NCBI RefSeq assembly: GCF_020687205.1
Contig: NZ_JAJEQE010000011.1
Location: forward strand, 1-64,000
Origin: Hominisplanchenecus faecis
Lineage (GTDB): Bacteria; Bacillota; Clostridia; Lachnospirales; Lachnospiraceae
Reading direction: 5' to 3'
DNA length: 64,000 bases
The notes beneath the pieces are model-generated. The model was not told where the DNA came from, ran no database searches, and worked only from the letters and a program-made list of their open reading frames with translations. The translations under genes and the position numbers were made by a program. This document shows positions 10,137-18,943 of the stretch, in pieces (position 1 is the stretch's first letter; each line of letters starts with the position of its first letter).

Positions 10137-11093
10137 ATGAAATTAATTATACAGGTGCCATGTTATAACGAGGCACAGACGCTGGAAATTGCACTGAATC
10201 ATCTGCCAAAACATATCGACGGGATCGATGAGATCGAGTATCTGATCATCAACGACGGAAGCCGTGACGATACCGTTAAAGTTGCGAAAAACTGGGGCGT
10301 GAACTATGTAGTCAATTTCCGGACGAACCGCGGACTGGCAAAGGGGTTCATGGCAGGGCTGGATGCCTGCCTGCGAAACGGTGCGGATATCATTGTCAAT
10401 ACCGATGCTGATGATCAGTACTGCGGAGATGACATCGAAAAACTGGTGCGTCCGATCCTGGAGGAAAAGGCAGATATTGTGATCGGTGAACGCCCGATCG
10501 ATGATACGGAGCATTTTTCACCGCTCAAGAAAAAGCTTCAGCATTTCGGAAGCTGGACCGTGCGTGTGGCATCCAAATCCGATATTCCTGACGCACCGAG
10601 CGGTTTCCGTGCTTATAGCCGTGACGCAGCGATGCGTCTGAATGTAACAAATGAATATACCTACACCCTGGAGACGATCATCCAGGCAGGACGCACCAGA
10701 ATGGCAATGGAGTCGGTGCCGATCCGTACCAATCCGGAGCTTCGTAAATCCAGACTGTTTTCCAGTATGTTTGGTTATGTGAAGCGTTCCATGGTGACGA
10801 TCGTCCGTTCCTTTATGATGTATAAGCCATTGCGATTTTTCCTCGGGATCGGCAGTGTGCTCTTTCTTTGCGGGGCACTGCTTGGCGTGCGTTTTCTGGT
10901 TTACTATGCGACCGGAGCCGGAAACGGACATGTGCAGTCCCTGATCCTTGCAAGTATCCTGATGCTGATGGGCTTCCAGACCGGCGTGATCGGACTGCTG
11001 GCAGACATCATTGCGGCAAATCGCAAGATTTTGGAAGATGTACAGTATCATGCACGTAAACTGGATTATGACAGAGAGAAAGAGGAAAAATAA
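10137..11093 (+). CDS. GT2 glycosyltransferase, dolichyl-phosphate mannosyltransferase-like
   Basis: Residues 1-230 form a GT-A fold of family 2: the start MKLIIQVPCYNEAQTLE, the NDGSRDDT motif and the metal-binding NTDADDQY. The C-terminal part (about 235-300) has two membrane segments, as in polyprenyl-phosphate sugar synthases of the DPM1/GtrB type. These enzymes transfer a sugar from a nucleotide to a lipid carrier, which GT-C enzymes then use outside the membrane; the next gene is a candidate for that. The stop codon lies one base before the next start. Confidence 0.85.
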   Translation: MKLIIQVPCYNEAQTLEIALNHLPKHIDGIDEIEYLIINDGSRDDTVKVAKNWGVNYVVNFRTNRGLAKGFMAGLDACLRNGADIIVNTDADDQYCGDDIEKLVRPILEEKADIVIGERPIDDTEHFSPLKKKLQHFGSWTVRVASKSDIPDAPSGFRAYSRDAAMRLNVTNEYTYTLETIIQAGRTRMAMESVPIRTNPELRKSRLFSSMFGYVKRSMVTIVRSFMMYKPLRFFLGIGSVLFLCGALLGVRFLVYYATGAGNGHVQSLILASILMLMGFQTGVIGLLADIIAANRKILEDVQYHARKLDYDREKEEK

Positions 11094-11094
11094 A

Positions 11095-12939
11095 ATGACA
11101 ATGACGAAACAGGACAGGATTTGTATGATCTCACTGTTTGCGGTAATGCTGGTGCTTATGGGAGTGCCGGCATTATGTCTGAGTACGAACACCGTTGTGG
11201 ATGAACTTGGTACTCTGACTAACACAGCCCTTTTGACCGGGAGAAACTGGGGAACAGGGATTTTAAGTAATGGTGGATATTATTACCGTTATGGAATGGC
11301 TTTTGTGTGGCTTCTGCCGTTTCTGATTTTTAAAGATCCGATCATCGTTTACAAAGCGGCGTCTTTTGTCAATGCCTTGTTTATGGCAACGACACCGGTG
11401 ATGGCTTACTATATTGGCAGACGCTATCTGAAGCTCGAAAAAGAAAAAGATGCGGCTCTTCTGGCGGCAGGTTCTGCGATCATCAGCAGTGTGATGTTCC
11501 AGGCAATCTATCTGCGTGGAGATATGATGCTGATCGTACTCAACTGGGTTTGTGCACTTTTTATTTTAAATGCCATGTATGCAAAAACAAAAAAAGAGCG
11601 TCAGATCTACACGATATTGCTGAGTTTCTGTGCAGTGTACGCCTATGCCTGCCACAGCAGGGGAATCGTTATGGTGATTGCCTCTGCGATGACTGTACTG
11701 CTGATCCCGTTTTTTACAAAGGAAAGGGAAAGAAGGATTCCGTATATCAGTTTCTTTGGCAGTATGGCAGTCTTTCTTGTGATCGACAAGATCCTGGTGA
11801 AGTATTTCAGGCATGCTATCTGGGGAAACGCTGCAGCTCATGCGACCGGCATCCCGAAAGGAACGCTGAAACTGCTGAGAAAGGGAACGGGGATCAAATC
11901 CTATATTCGGATGGCAATCGGCTGGCTGTATAATTCTTTCAGTTCAACGCTTGGACTGGTCTGCGTGGGACTGATCGCCTGTGTGATCATTGTTTTTCTG
12001 ATGATCCGCCGTTCGAAGAAGGTGACATCGCAGGAAGGTACACTGGCATTGTTTGGATTTTTATCTTATGCAGGAAGTTTTGTCCTTGGAACTGTATTTT
12101 TCCTGAAAAGTGTGAAAAAGAACTTTTACGGTACTTCCAAAATTCGTGTGGACCGTATTGTATATGACCGCTATATCTGCTGTGCCTTCGGTATTCTCTG
12201 TATGGTGGCACTTTATGTGCTGATCTGGAAAAGGGATCTGTTTGGGATTCGGGCGAAAATGCTTTCGGTGGCAGGATGCGGCCTTACGCTTGTGCTGTTT
12301 TCGAAGATCACGGCTCCGTATCTGAACAACCAGAGCTTTGTGCGGAAATATATGGGTATGCTCTGCACATTTGTGAAAACCCATGCCGGAAAACTGACCT
12401 TTGAAGGGAAACATGTTTCCGGAGGAGTGATCCTGTTTGGCGTTGTGGCACTGCTTTTGTTTTTACTGGTTCTGCTTTTGTGCCAGAAAAAGAAAGGCTG
12501 TCAGGCGTGCACTCTGATATTGTTTGTCTCTGTACTGTTGTTTGGCTATAATGTAAAGAACATTACCATTTCAGAAAATAATACAAGAGAGGCAAGGATT
12601 TCTTCTGCATCCAGTCTGATTCTGTCGTTTGGTGATATTTATAAAGATTATTCTTATGTATGGGCCGAAGAGACGGCAGCACCGATCAAGTCTTACCAGG
12701 TACGTCTGATGGATTATCACCTGATCGGAGAAGAGTATCAGAGCTTTAACGATACAGACAATGTGTTTGTGATCGCAAAAAAGCTGCCGAATGAAAAGGA
12801 ATTAAAAAGCGGTGCATATTATCTGATCGACGGTGAAGCGTACGACAACAAAAAAGAAGATTTTGTCTATGTCAAAGGAACAAAACTGAAAGAAGCACTG
12901 GAAGAGCGAGGCGTTTCGCTGACTGCTTATACCGGATGA
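11095..12939 (+). CDS. Polytopic membrane protein, probable GT-C glycosyltransferase
   Basis: The 614-residue protein has about 11-13 hydrophobic segments. After the first one comes NTVVDELG (Asp36-Glu37), which resembles the acidic pair in the first outside loop of GT39/ArnT-type GT-C enzymes that use lipid-linked sugars. A soluble tail of about 120 residues follows the last membrane segment. The frame is open from 11011, inside the previous gene, but the GAGGAAAAATAAA site places the start at 11095. Function is inferred from topology and neighbours, not from a recognised family signature. Confidence 0.6.
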   Translation: MTMTKQDRICMISLFAVMLVLMGVPALCLSTNTVVDELGTLTNTALLTGRNWGTGILSNGGYYYRYGMAFVWLLPFLIFKDPIIVYKAASFVNALFMATTPVMAYYIGRRYLKLEKEKDAALLAAGSAIISSVMFQAIYLRGDMMLIVLNWVCALFILNAMYAKTKKERQIYTILLSFCAVYAYACHSRGIVMVIASAMTVLLIPFFTKERERRIPYISFFGSMAVFLVIDKILVKYFRHAIWGNAAAHATGIPKGTLKLLRKGTGIKSYIRMAIGWLYNSFSSTLGLVCVGLIACVIIVFLMIRRSKKVTSQEGTLALFGFLSYAGSFVLGTVFFLKSVKKNFYGTSKIRVDRIVYDRYICCAFGILCMVALYVLIWKRDLFGIRAKMLSVAGCGLTLVLFSKITAPYLNNQSFVRKYMGMLCTFVKTHAGKLTFEGKHVSGGVILFGVVALLLFLLVLLLCQKKKGCQACTLILFVSVLLFGYNVKNITISENNTREARISSASSLILSFGDIYKDYSYVWAEETAAPIKSYQVRLMDYHLIGEEYQSFNDTDNVFVIAKKLPNEKELKSGAYYLIDGEAYDNKKEDFVYVKGTKLKEALEERGVSLTAYTG

Positions 12940-13000
12940 CAGACGGCAGAAAAACATGGTTTCTGAAATCATAGATAACATGGTAGGAGAAGAATCGGTT

Positions 13001-13993
13001 ATGGAAGAAAACACACAGGTAAAAAAAGAAGAAGCGGAAATACTGGAAAACGCACAGCAAAACGGAGAAAAGAAATGGAAGAAATATGTCAGGATCGGAT
13101 TTCTGCTGCTGGTTGCCGTTTTTCTAATTCGCTATTTTTATAAAAATTATGATTCCTACAAGAATCTGGATATTGAGATCAACTGGCCGGTATTTGCCGG
13201 GGCACTGCTGTTTTATTTCATTTATCAGGTGACGCTGGCCTCTTTATGGCATTACATCACGAAATTGAACAAGTGTTCCATTCAATATTTCAAGGCGATC
13301 ACAGCGTATCTGTATTCGATACCGGGGAAATATATTCCGGGAAAGGTTTTTATGCTGCTGGCACGTGTGCCGCTGTATGAAGAAGGCGGAGTGCCGATCC
13401 GAAAAGTGACGGTCTGCTTTTTCCTTGAGAATATCTGTACGCTTCTGGGTGCAGCCTTTTTGTTTCTGATCTCGCTGTTCTTTTTCCCGAATGACCTGCT
13501 CAACGATTATAAATGGATGACGATCGGCCTTGTGATCCTGTTTTTTATCTGCATCAATCCGAAGATCATCAATTTTTTCCTGAAGATCCTGGAGCGATTT
13601 ATTAAGAAAGATCTTTCAATCCCGATCACCTACCCGCAGATGATCAAAGTTGTACTGCTGTTCATCTGCAACTGGCTGGTTGTCGGTGTCGGGTTCTACA
13701 TGCTGGTATGCTCTATTTATCCGGTTCCGGTTTCTCAGTTTCTCTATGTGGCCGGAATTGACGGACTCTCCTGTATCATCGGTATCCTGGCGGTGTTTAC
13801 ACCGTCCGGTCTTGGAGTAAGGGAAGGTATCATTTTGCTGGGACTTGGACTGATCATGCCGAAAGAATATGCTGTGATCATTTCTCTTGTGACCAGACTG
13901 TGGCAGACGGTTGCTGAATTTATGCTGATCGGGATCGCGATCGTGATCAACAGAGGCATGAAATTTTACAAGAAAAAGAAGGAAAAAGTTTGA
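13001..13993 (+). CDS. Flippase-like membrane protein of the LPG synthase/YbhN family
   Basis: About eight membrane segments and the motif TPSGLGVREG near the C-terminus place this in the lysylphosphatidylglycerol synthase TM-region/UPF0104 family, whose members are thought to move lipids or lipid-linked sugars. The frame is open from 12956, but only the ATG at 13001 has a good ribosome site (AGGAGA), giving 330 residues with a short charged N-terminus. It closes the ugd-GT2-GT-C set, which suggests export or transfer of a lipid-linked sugar. Confidence 0.75.
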   Translation: MEENTQVKKEEAEILENAQQNGEKKWKKYVRIGFLLLVAVFLIRYFYKNYDSYKNLDIEINWPVFAGALLFYFIYQVTLASLWHYITKLNKCSIQYFKAITAYLYSIPGKYIPGKVFMLLARVPLYEEGGVPIRKVTVCFFLENICTLLGAAFLFLISLFFFPNDLLNDYKWMTIGLVILFFICINPKIINFFLKILERFIKKDLSIPITYPQMIKVVLLFICNWLVVGVGFYMLVCSIYPVPVSQFLYVAGIDGLSCIIGILAVFTPSGLGVREGIILLGLGLIMPKEYAVIISLVTRLWQTVAEFMLIGIAIVINRGMKFYKKKKEKV

Positions 13994-14012
13994 TCTGAAA
14001 TAAAAAAAGAAA

Positions 14013-14056
14013 AAGCCATCCTGTCAAGAAAAAATACTTGACACGGTGGCTTCTTT
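14013..14056 (+). terminator. Hairpin after the sugar cluster
   Basis: AAGCCATCCTGTCAAG (14013-14028) pairs with CTTGACACGGTGGCTT (14037-14052) with two mismatches. An A-rich tract precedes it and TTCTTTC follows, so it could act in either direction. The right arm contains the -35 box of the next promoter. Confidence 0.55.
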
Positions 14057-14066
14057 CGTGTATGAT
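14038..14066 (+). promoter_or_regulatory. Probable promoter of ylxM-ffh
   Basis: TTGACA at 14038-14043 and TATGAT at 14061-14066 have a 17-bp spacer. The expected start of transcription near 14073 falls within the ribosome site of ylxM, which would give a nearly leaderless mRNA; either that is so, or the match is fortuitous. Confidence 0.5.
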
Positions 14067-14082
14067 AACCAAGGTGATTGCA

Positions 14083-14400
14083 GTGGAAAAGATTTTAGAG
14101 CAGACATTATTGTATGATTTTTATGGTGAACTGCTTACAGAGCATCAACAGAAAATATACGAGGATGTAGTATTCAACGATATTTCCTGCAGCGAAGTTG
14201 CAGAGAATCAGGGAATCAGCAGACAGGGTGTGCACGATCTGATCAAACGGTGCGAACATATCCTGGATGATTACGAGACAAAACTGCATCTGGTTGAGAG
14301 ATTTGTAAGTCTGAAAGAAAAGGTGGAAGCCATAAGGATGGCGGCAGATGATCCGGAAGAAGTAAGGAAGATTTCGGATGAGCTGCTGAAAGAATTATAA
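14083..14400 (+). CDS. ylxM: SRP-associated DNA-binding protein YlxM
   Basis: YlxM is a small helix-turn-helix protein that co-occurs with ffh and in streptococci binds SRP components. I chose the GTG at 14083 (105 residues, MEKILEQTLLYDFYGELL) because it matches the family N-terminus and follows AAGGTG; the frame is open from 14038. The segment SEVAENQGISRQGVHDLIKR is the sigma-like helix-turn-helix. ffh follows after 24 bp. Confidence 0.88.
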   Translation: MEKILEQTLLYDFYGELLTEHQQKIYEDVVFNDISCSEVAENQGISRQGVHDLIKRCEHILDDYETKLHLVERFVSLKEKVEAIRMAADDPEEVRKISDELLKEL

Positions 14401-14424
14401 AACCGACTGACGGTGGAGGTTACG

Positions 14425-15771
14425 ATGGCATTTGAAAGTTTATCGGATAAACTGCAGAATATATTTAAAAACCTTCGCGGCAAAGGAAGACTGACAGAGG
14501 CAGATGTCAAGACAGCACTGAAAGAAGTAAAGCTTGCTCTTCTGGAAGCGGACGTCAGCTTTAAAGTCGTGAAGCAGTTTATAAAAGCGGTTCAGGAGCG
14601 TGCAATCGGTCAGGACGTGATGAACGGACTGAATCCGGGACAGATGGTGATCAAGATCGTAAATGACGAGCTGGTAAACCTGATGGGATCTGAGACGACG
14701 GAGATTGCACTGCGTCCGGCAAGTGAAGTTACTGTGATCATGATGGCAGGTCTTCAGGGAGCCGGAAAGACAACAACAACTGCGAAACTTGCAGGCAAAT
14801 TCAAATCAAAAGGCAGAAAGCCGCTTCTGGTAGCGTGTGACGTGTATCGTCCGGCAGCTATCACGCAGCTTCAGATAAATGGTGAGAAGCAGGGTGTGGA
14901 AGTTTTCTCCATGGGAGACAAACAGAACCCGGTCAATATCGCCAAAGCAGCTGTAGAACATGCAAAGAGTCACGGATTTAATGTCGTGATCCTTGATACA
15001 GCAGGACGCCTTCATGTCGATGAAGCGATGATGGAGGAGTTACAGAACATCAAAGAAGCCGTTCATGTTGATCAGACGATCCTGGTGGTGGATGCAATGA
15101 CCGGACAGGATGCGGTCAATGTGGCAGACAGCTTCAATCAGAAACTTGAGCTTGACGGTGTCATCCTTACAAAGCTGGATGGAGACACCAGAGGCGGTGC
15201 GGCACTCTCGATCAAGGCAACCTGCGGCAAACCGATCCTCTATGTTGGTATGGGCGAGAAGTTATCCGATCTGGAACAGTTCTATCCGGAGCGTATGGCA
15301 TCCAGGATTTTAGGCATGGGCGATGTGATGACGCTCATCGAGAAAGCACAGGCCAATATCGACGAAGACAAAGCCAGAGAAATGGAACAGAAACTGAAAA
15401 AAGCACAGTTTGGTTTCGATGATTATCTGGAGAGCATGGCTCAGGTTAAAAATATGGGAGGCATATCCAGTATCTTAAGTATGATGCCGGGTATTGGCAA
15501 TAAAGCAGCAGATATCGAGGCTGCGGTGGATGAGTCCAAGATGGCACGCATCGAGGCGATCATCCTCTCCATGACACCGAAAGAGCGTTCCAATCCGGAT
15601 CTGTTAAATCCGTCCAGAAAGAAACGTATCGCAAAAGGTGCAGGTGTGGACATCAGCGAAGTCAACAAACTGGTCAAACAGTTCGAACAGACACGCAAGA
15701 TGATGAAACAGTTCCCTGGTATGATGGGAGGCAAGGGTGCAAAACGCGGCAGGTTCAAGCTTCCGTTTTAG
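14425..15771 (+). CDS. ffh: Signal recognition particle protein Ffh
   Basis: Ffh binds signal sequences of nascent membrane and secreted proteins and docks on FtsY. The 448-residue protein has the N domain, the GTPase motifs GLQGAGKTTTTAKLAG, DVYRPAAITQL, DTAGRLH and TKLDGDTRGGAALS, and a methionine-rich M domain from about residue 300 (MMPGIGN, RKMMKQFPGMM) that contacts SRP RNA. The ATG at 14425 follows TGGAGGT. The SRP RNA gene is not in the window. Confidence 0.97.
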   Translation: MAFESLSDKLQNIFKNLRGKGRLTEADVKTALKEVKLALLEADVSFKVVKQFIKAVQERAIGQDVMNGLNPGQMVIKIVNDELVNLMGSETTEIALRPASEVTVIMMAGLQGAGKTTTTAKLAGKFKSKGRKPLLVACDVYRPAAITQLQINGEKQGVEVFSMGDKQNPVNIAKAAVEHAKSHGFNVVILDTAGRLHVDEAMMEELQNIKEAVHVDQTILVVDAMTGQDAVNVADSFNQKLELDGVILTKLDGDTRGGAALSIKATCGKPILYVGMGEKLSDLEQFYPERMASRILGMGDVMTLIEKAQANIDEDKAREMEQKLKKAQFGFDDYLESMAQVKNMGGISSILSMMPGIGNKAADIEAAVDESKMARIEAIILSMTPKERSNPDLLNPSRKKRIAKGAGVDISEVNKLVKQFEQTRKMMKQFPGMMGGKGAKRGRFKLPF

Positions 15772-15852
15772 CACATAAAGAATGCAGAGAAGCTGCCAAA
15801 GGCAGGTTTTCATAGATATCAAAGATATAAAAATACTGAGGAGGTGAAAGTA

Positions 15853-16098
15853 ATGGCAGTAAAGATCAGATTAAGAAGAATGGGAGAAAAGAAAAATCCT
15901 TTCTATAGAATCGTTGTAGCTGATTCTCGTTCCCCGAGAGATGGAAGATTCATCGAGGAGATCGGTACCTACAATCCGAACATCGAACCGAGTGAATTCA
16001 AGGTAGATGAGGAGCTGGCAAAGAAATGGCTGGCAAATGGTGCACAGCCGACAGAGGTAGTAGGAAAGCTCTTCAAAATCGCCGGTATTGAAAAATAA
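15853..16098 (+). CDS. rpsP: 30S ribosomal protein S16
   Basis: An 81-residue protein with the S16 N-terminus [19 protein letters not shown] and the [14 protein letters not shown] motif. The GAGGAGGTGAAAG site selects the ATG at 15853 over an ATG nine bases upstream. A small hairpin (CTGCC/GGCAG, about 15793-15805) lies between ffh and rpsP. The order rpsP-khpA-rimM-trmD-rplS is the normal Firmicute operon. Confidence 0.97.
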   Translation: MAVKIRLRRMGEKKNPFYRIVVADSRSPRDGRFIEEIGTYNPNIEPSEFKVDEELAKKWLANGAQPTEVVGKLFKIAGIEK

Positions 16099-16109
16099 GA
16101 GGTGGCAGG

Positions 16110-16337
16110 ATGAAAGAATTAGTAGAAGTAATCGCTAAGTCACTTGTAGAAAATCCGGAAGAAGTTACCGTTACGGAAAGGCAGTCTGGAAAGACAACGG
16201 TTGTTGAACTGAAAGTTGCCCCATCCGATATGGGAAAAGTAATCGGTAAACAGGGCAGAATCGCGAAAGCGATCCGTGCAGTTGTAAAGGCTGCAGCCTC
16301 AAAGGAAGACAAGAAAGTTGTAGTGGACATTCTGTAG
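16110..16337 (+). CDS. khpA: KH-domain RNA-binding protein KhpA (YlqC)
   Basis: The 75-residue protein is essentially one KH domain with the GxxG-type loop GKQGR in the context IGKQGRIAKAIRAVV. In Firmicutes KhpA pairs with KhpB/EloR and influences cell division and sRNA-mediated control. It follows rpsP by 11 bp and is followed by a strong terminator. Confidence 0.93.
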   Translation: MKELVEVIAKSLVENPEEVTVTERQSGKTTVVELKVAPSDMGKVIGKQGRIAKAIRAVVKAAASKEDKKVVVDIL

Positions 16338-16364
16338 CTGAAAAGCTGCAGGATGCTGCGTTGA

Positions 16365-16393
16365 AAACCTCGTGCAGACGAGGTTTTTGTTTT
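16365..16393 (+). terminator. Intrinsic terminator between khpA and rimM
   Basis: AAACCTCG (16365-16372) pairs perfectly with CGAGGTTT (16379-16386) around a 6-nt loop, followed by a T-rich tract. It may cut rimM-trmD expression relative to rpsP. Confidence 0.85.
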
Positions 16394-16418
16394 ATTCAAT
16401 TTTACCCGGAGGAGAAAC

Positions 16419-16925
16419 ATGGAAGAATTTTTACAGGTCGGAGTGATTACGGCAACACATGGTATTCACGGGGAAGTCAAAGTATTTCCGACAACCGACG
16501 ATCCGAAACGTTTTAAAAAACTGAAAAAAGTGCTTCTGGATACCGGAAGAGAAAAACTGGAACTGGAAGTGGAAGGTGTCAAGTTTTTCAAAAATATGGT
16601 TATCCTGAAGTTTAAAGAATATAATGATATCAATCAGATTGAAAAATACAGAAAGTGTCCGCTGCTTGTGACACGCGAGCATGCAGTAAAACTTAAGAAA
16701 AATGAGTATTTTATCGCAGATCTGATCGGACTTAAGGTCTATACCGAGGATGATGCATTTCTTGGCACACTGGATGATGTGATCCAGACCGGAGCAAACG
16801 ATGTCTATCAGGTAGTGACGGAAGAAGGAAAAGAGATCCTGATCCCGGCGATCCGTCAGTGTATTCTGGAAGTAGATGTGAAAGAAGGGCGCATGAAAGT
16901 GCATCTTCTGGAAGGGCTGGTGTAG
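16419..16925 (+). CDS. rimM: 16S rRNA processing protein RimM
   Basis: RimM helps mature the head of the 30S subunit and binds S19. The 168-residue protein has the N-terminal beta-barrel start [16 protein letters not shown] and the PRC-barrel segment [13 protein letters not shown] with the C-terminal EILIPAI motif. It is followed one base later by trmD, so the two are translationally linked. Confidence 0.95.
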   Translation: MEEFLQVGVITATHGIHGEVKVFPTTDDPKRFKKLKKVLLDTGREKLELEVEGVKFFKNMVILKFKEYNDINQIEKYRKCPLLVTREHAVKLKKNEYFIADLIGLKVYTEDDAFLGTLDDVIQTGANDVYQVVTEEGKEILIPAIRQCILEVDVKEGRMKVHLLEGLV

Positions 16926-16926
16926 C

Positions 16927-17685
16927 ATGCATTTTCACGTACTGACACTGTTTCCGGAAATGATCGAGCAGGGAATGAATACCAGTATCATGGGCAGGGC
17001 GATCGAACGGGGATATATTTCTCTGAAAGCAACGGACATCCGCGACTATGCTGCGAATAAGCATAATAAGGTGGATGATACACCGTACGGAGGCGGAGCT
17101 GGCATGGTCATGCAGGCAGCACCGGTCTATGGAGCCTATGAGGCAGTAAAAGAACAGATCGGTTACCGGCCGAGAGTGATCTATCTGACACCGCAGGGAA
17201 GTACTTTTTCACAGCCTATGGCGGAAGAATTTGCAAAAGAGCAGGATCTGGTCTTTCTGTGCGGACATTATGAAGGGATCGATGAGCGTGTCCTGGAAGA
17301 GATCGTGACAGACTACGTCTCCATCGGGGACTATGTTCTGACCGGAGGGGAACTTCCGGCAATGGTGATGATGGATGCGATCTCCAGACTGGTTCCGGGT
17401 GTGCTTCACAATGAGGCATCTGCCGAATTCGAATCTTTCCAGGGAAATCTTTTGGAGCATCCGCATTACAGCAGACCGGAAGTCTGGCATGAAAAGCGGG
17501 TTCCGGAAGTGCTGTTATCCGGACATCATGCCAACATTGAAAAATGGAGAAGAGAACAGTCAGTCATCCGGACGGCAGAAAGAAGACCGGATCTGCTGGA
17601 AAAAGCGGATCTGTCAGCAAAAGAAAAAGCTCTGGCAGATCGCTGTCTGGCTGAAAAAAAGCTTGCTTTTACGCAAGAGGTATGA
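16927..17685 (+). CDS. trmD: tRNA (guanine-N1)-methyltransferase TrmD
   Basis: TrmD methylates G37 of tRNAs with SAM and prevents frameshifting. The 252-residue protein has the trefoil-knot SAM site: YLTPQG, CGHYEGIDERV and SIGDYVLTGGELPA, and begins with the typical FHVLTLFPEM. The gene lies between rimM and rplS as in other Firmicutes. Confidence 0.96.
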   Translation: MHFHVLTLFPEMIEQGMNTSIMGRAIERGYISLKATDIRDYAANKHNKVDDTPYGGGAGMVMQAAPVYGAYEAVKEQIGYRPRVIYLTPQGSTFSQPMAEEFAKEQDLVFLCGHYEGIDERVLEEIVTDYVSIGDYVLTGGELPAMVMMDAISRLVPGVLHNEASAEFESFQGNLLEHPHYSRPEVWHEKRVPEVLLSGHHANIEKWRREQSVIRTAERRPDLLEKADLSAKEKALADRCLAEKKLAFTQEV

Positions 17686-17693
17686 TAAAATTA

Positions 17694-17760
17694 TTCACGT
17701 TGTGAGAAGAGATGGTCCTCTGCTACCTGGGCGGTATTAAGAACATCTGAAAATATAAGG
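17694..17760 (+). ncRNA. Probable ribosomal protein L19 leader
   Basis: The 87-nt stretch before rplS contains an AGAAGAGATGGTCCTCT hairpin and a conserved-looking TACCTGGGCGG segment, ending just before the AAGGAGG site. A structured leader upstream of rplS is known in Firmicutes as the L19 leader, believed to let free L19 repress its own synthesis. I identify it from position and partial sequence recall, not from a model search. Confidence 0.55.
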
Positions 17761-17772
17761 AGGAACAACAAG

Positions 17773-18120
17773 ATGAACGAAATCATTAAGAACATTGAAG
17801 CAGCTGAACTGAAAGCGGAAGTACCTGTATTTAACGTAGGTGATACTGTAAAAGTTTACGCAAAGATCAAAGAGGGTAACCGCGAACGTATCCAGATCTT
17901 CGAAGGAACTGTTCTGAAGAAACAGGGTGGAAGCAACAGAGCAACTTTCACAGTAAGAAAGAACTCCAACGGAATCGGCGTTGAAAAAACATGGCCGTTG
18001 CACTCCCCGAACGTAGAAAAGATCGAGGTTATCAGAAGAGGTAAAGTAAGAAGAGCGAAACTGAATTACCTGAGAGACCGTGTTGGTAAAAAAGCAAAAG
18101 TAAAAGAGTTGGTTAAATAA
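17773..18120 (+). CDS. rplS: 50S ribosomal protein L19
   Basis: A 115-residue protein with the L19 features [26 protein letters not shown] and [29 protein letters not shown]19 sits at the subunit interface. A probable autoregulatory leader precedes it and a terminator follows at 18187. Confidence 0.97.
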   Translation: MNEIIKNIEAAELKAEVPVFNVGDTVKVYAKIKEGNRERIQIFEGTVLKKQGGSNRATFTVRKNSNGIGVEKTWPLHSPNVEKIEVIRRGKVRRAKLNYLRDRVGKKAKVKELVK

Positions 18121-18186
18121 TAGGACGCAGCAGCGTACCGAATGATTCCGCAACAAGCACTGCTTGTTCGGGTCAGCCAGACAGAC

Positions 18187-18220
18187 CAGGGACAAGTACT
18201 TAGGTAATTGTCCCTGTTTC
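18187..18220 (+). terminator. Terminator after rplS
   Basis: CAGGGACAA (18187-18195) pairs with TTGTCCCTG (18208-18216), followed by TTTCTGT. It would end the ribosomal operon. Right after it comes a CCGACTG heptamer at 18228-18234. Confidence 0.65.
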
Positions 18221-18264
18221 TGTATAACCGACTGTGAATTTCAAAAGGCAAAAGGGGAGGATAC

Positions 18265-18930
18265 ATGAGCCGCACAGGAAGAAATCGCAGAGAAAGGGAT
18301 CGAAGAAACAAAGATCGGATTTCACAGGAACAGGCAATACAGGAAAAACACAGCAGAAGGGAAATGAGGAAACAGAAAAAAGAACGGGAAAAGGTCAGAA
18401 AGAATCCGATCAAAGCCGGTCTTGGATGGCTGTTTCAGATCATTGTGGTGATCCTGTTTGCATATATTGCTGTTTTCTTTTTCGGTCAGTCCAGAACGAA
18501 CATCGGACAGGCGATGAACAGTACTTTGTCCGGCGGAGATGTTGTTCTGTTAAATGAGCTGTCCTATCGCTTTTCAGGACCATCCAGGGAGGATGTAATC
18601 TCGTTTAAACTGAATGGAAGCGAGGACACGCATTCTTATATAAGACGTGTGATCGGACTGCCGGGTGAGACGATCCAGATCATCGATGGTATGATCTATA
18701 TTAATGGAAGTGTCTACCTGGAGACGCAGGGATTTCCACAGATGGAAAATGCCGGAATGGCAGCACAGGAGATCACACTTGGTGAAGATGAATATTTTGT
18801 GCTTGGTGATAACCGCAATCAGAGTGAAGACAGCCGTTTTGCAGATATGGGAAATGTAAAGCTGGAAGATATTGAAGGGAAAGTCTGGGCTGTTTTATCT
18901 CCTTCGGATCACCGGGGACTTGTTAAGTAG
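18265..18930 (+). CDS. Signal peptidase I-like protein lacking the catalytic dyad
   Basis: The 221-residue protein has the S26 fold: one membrane segment (about 53-73), the strand motifs LLNELSYRF, RRVIGLPGET and GDNRNQSEDSR. Where active enzymes have GxSMxPTL, this one reads GQAMNSTL, so the nucleophile is Ala83; the general-base lysine of the FIKRIIGLPG motif is Arg127 (YIRRVIGLPG). Both changes are clear in the DNA (GCG and AGA codons). The N-terminus adds about 50 very basic residues. It is probably a non-catalytic paralogue of the two intact copies at 19831 and 20361. Confidence 0.85.
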   Translation: MSRTGRNRRERDRRNKDRISQEQAIQEKHSRREMRKQKKEREKVRKNPIKAGLGWLFQIIVVILFAYIAVFFFGQSRTNIGQAMNSTLSGGDVVLLNELSYRFSGPSREDVISFKLNGSEDTHSYIRRVIGLPGETIQIIDGMIYINGSVYLETQGFPQMENAGMAAQEITLGEDEYFVLGDNRNQSEDSRFADMGNVKLEDIEGKVWAVLSPSDHRGLVK

Positions 18931-18943
18931 AAAGGTAAAAAAT

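Noticed and set aside
16338-16418. Missing gene between khpA and rimM (ylqD position)
   Set aside because: The 81-bp gap holds only a terminator; no coding remnant is visible.
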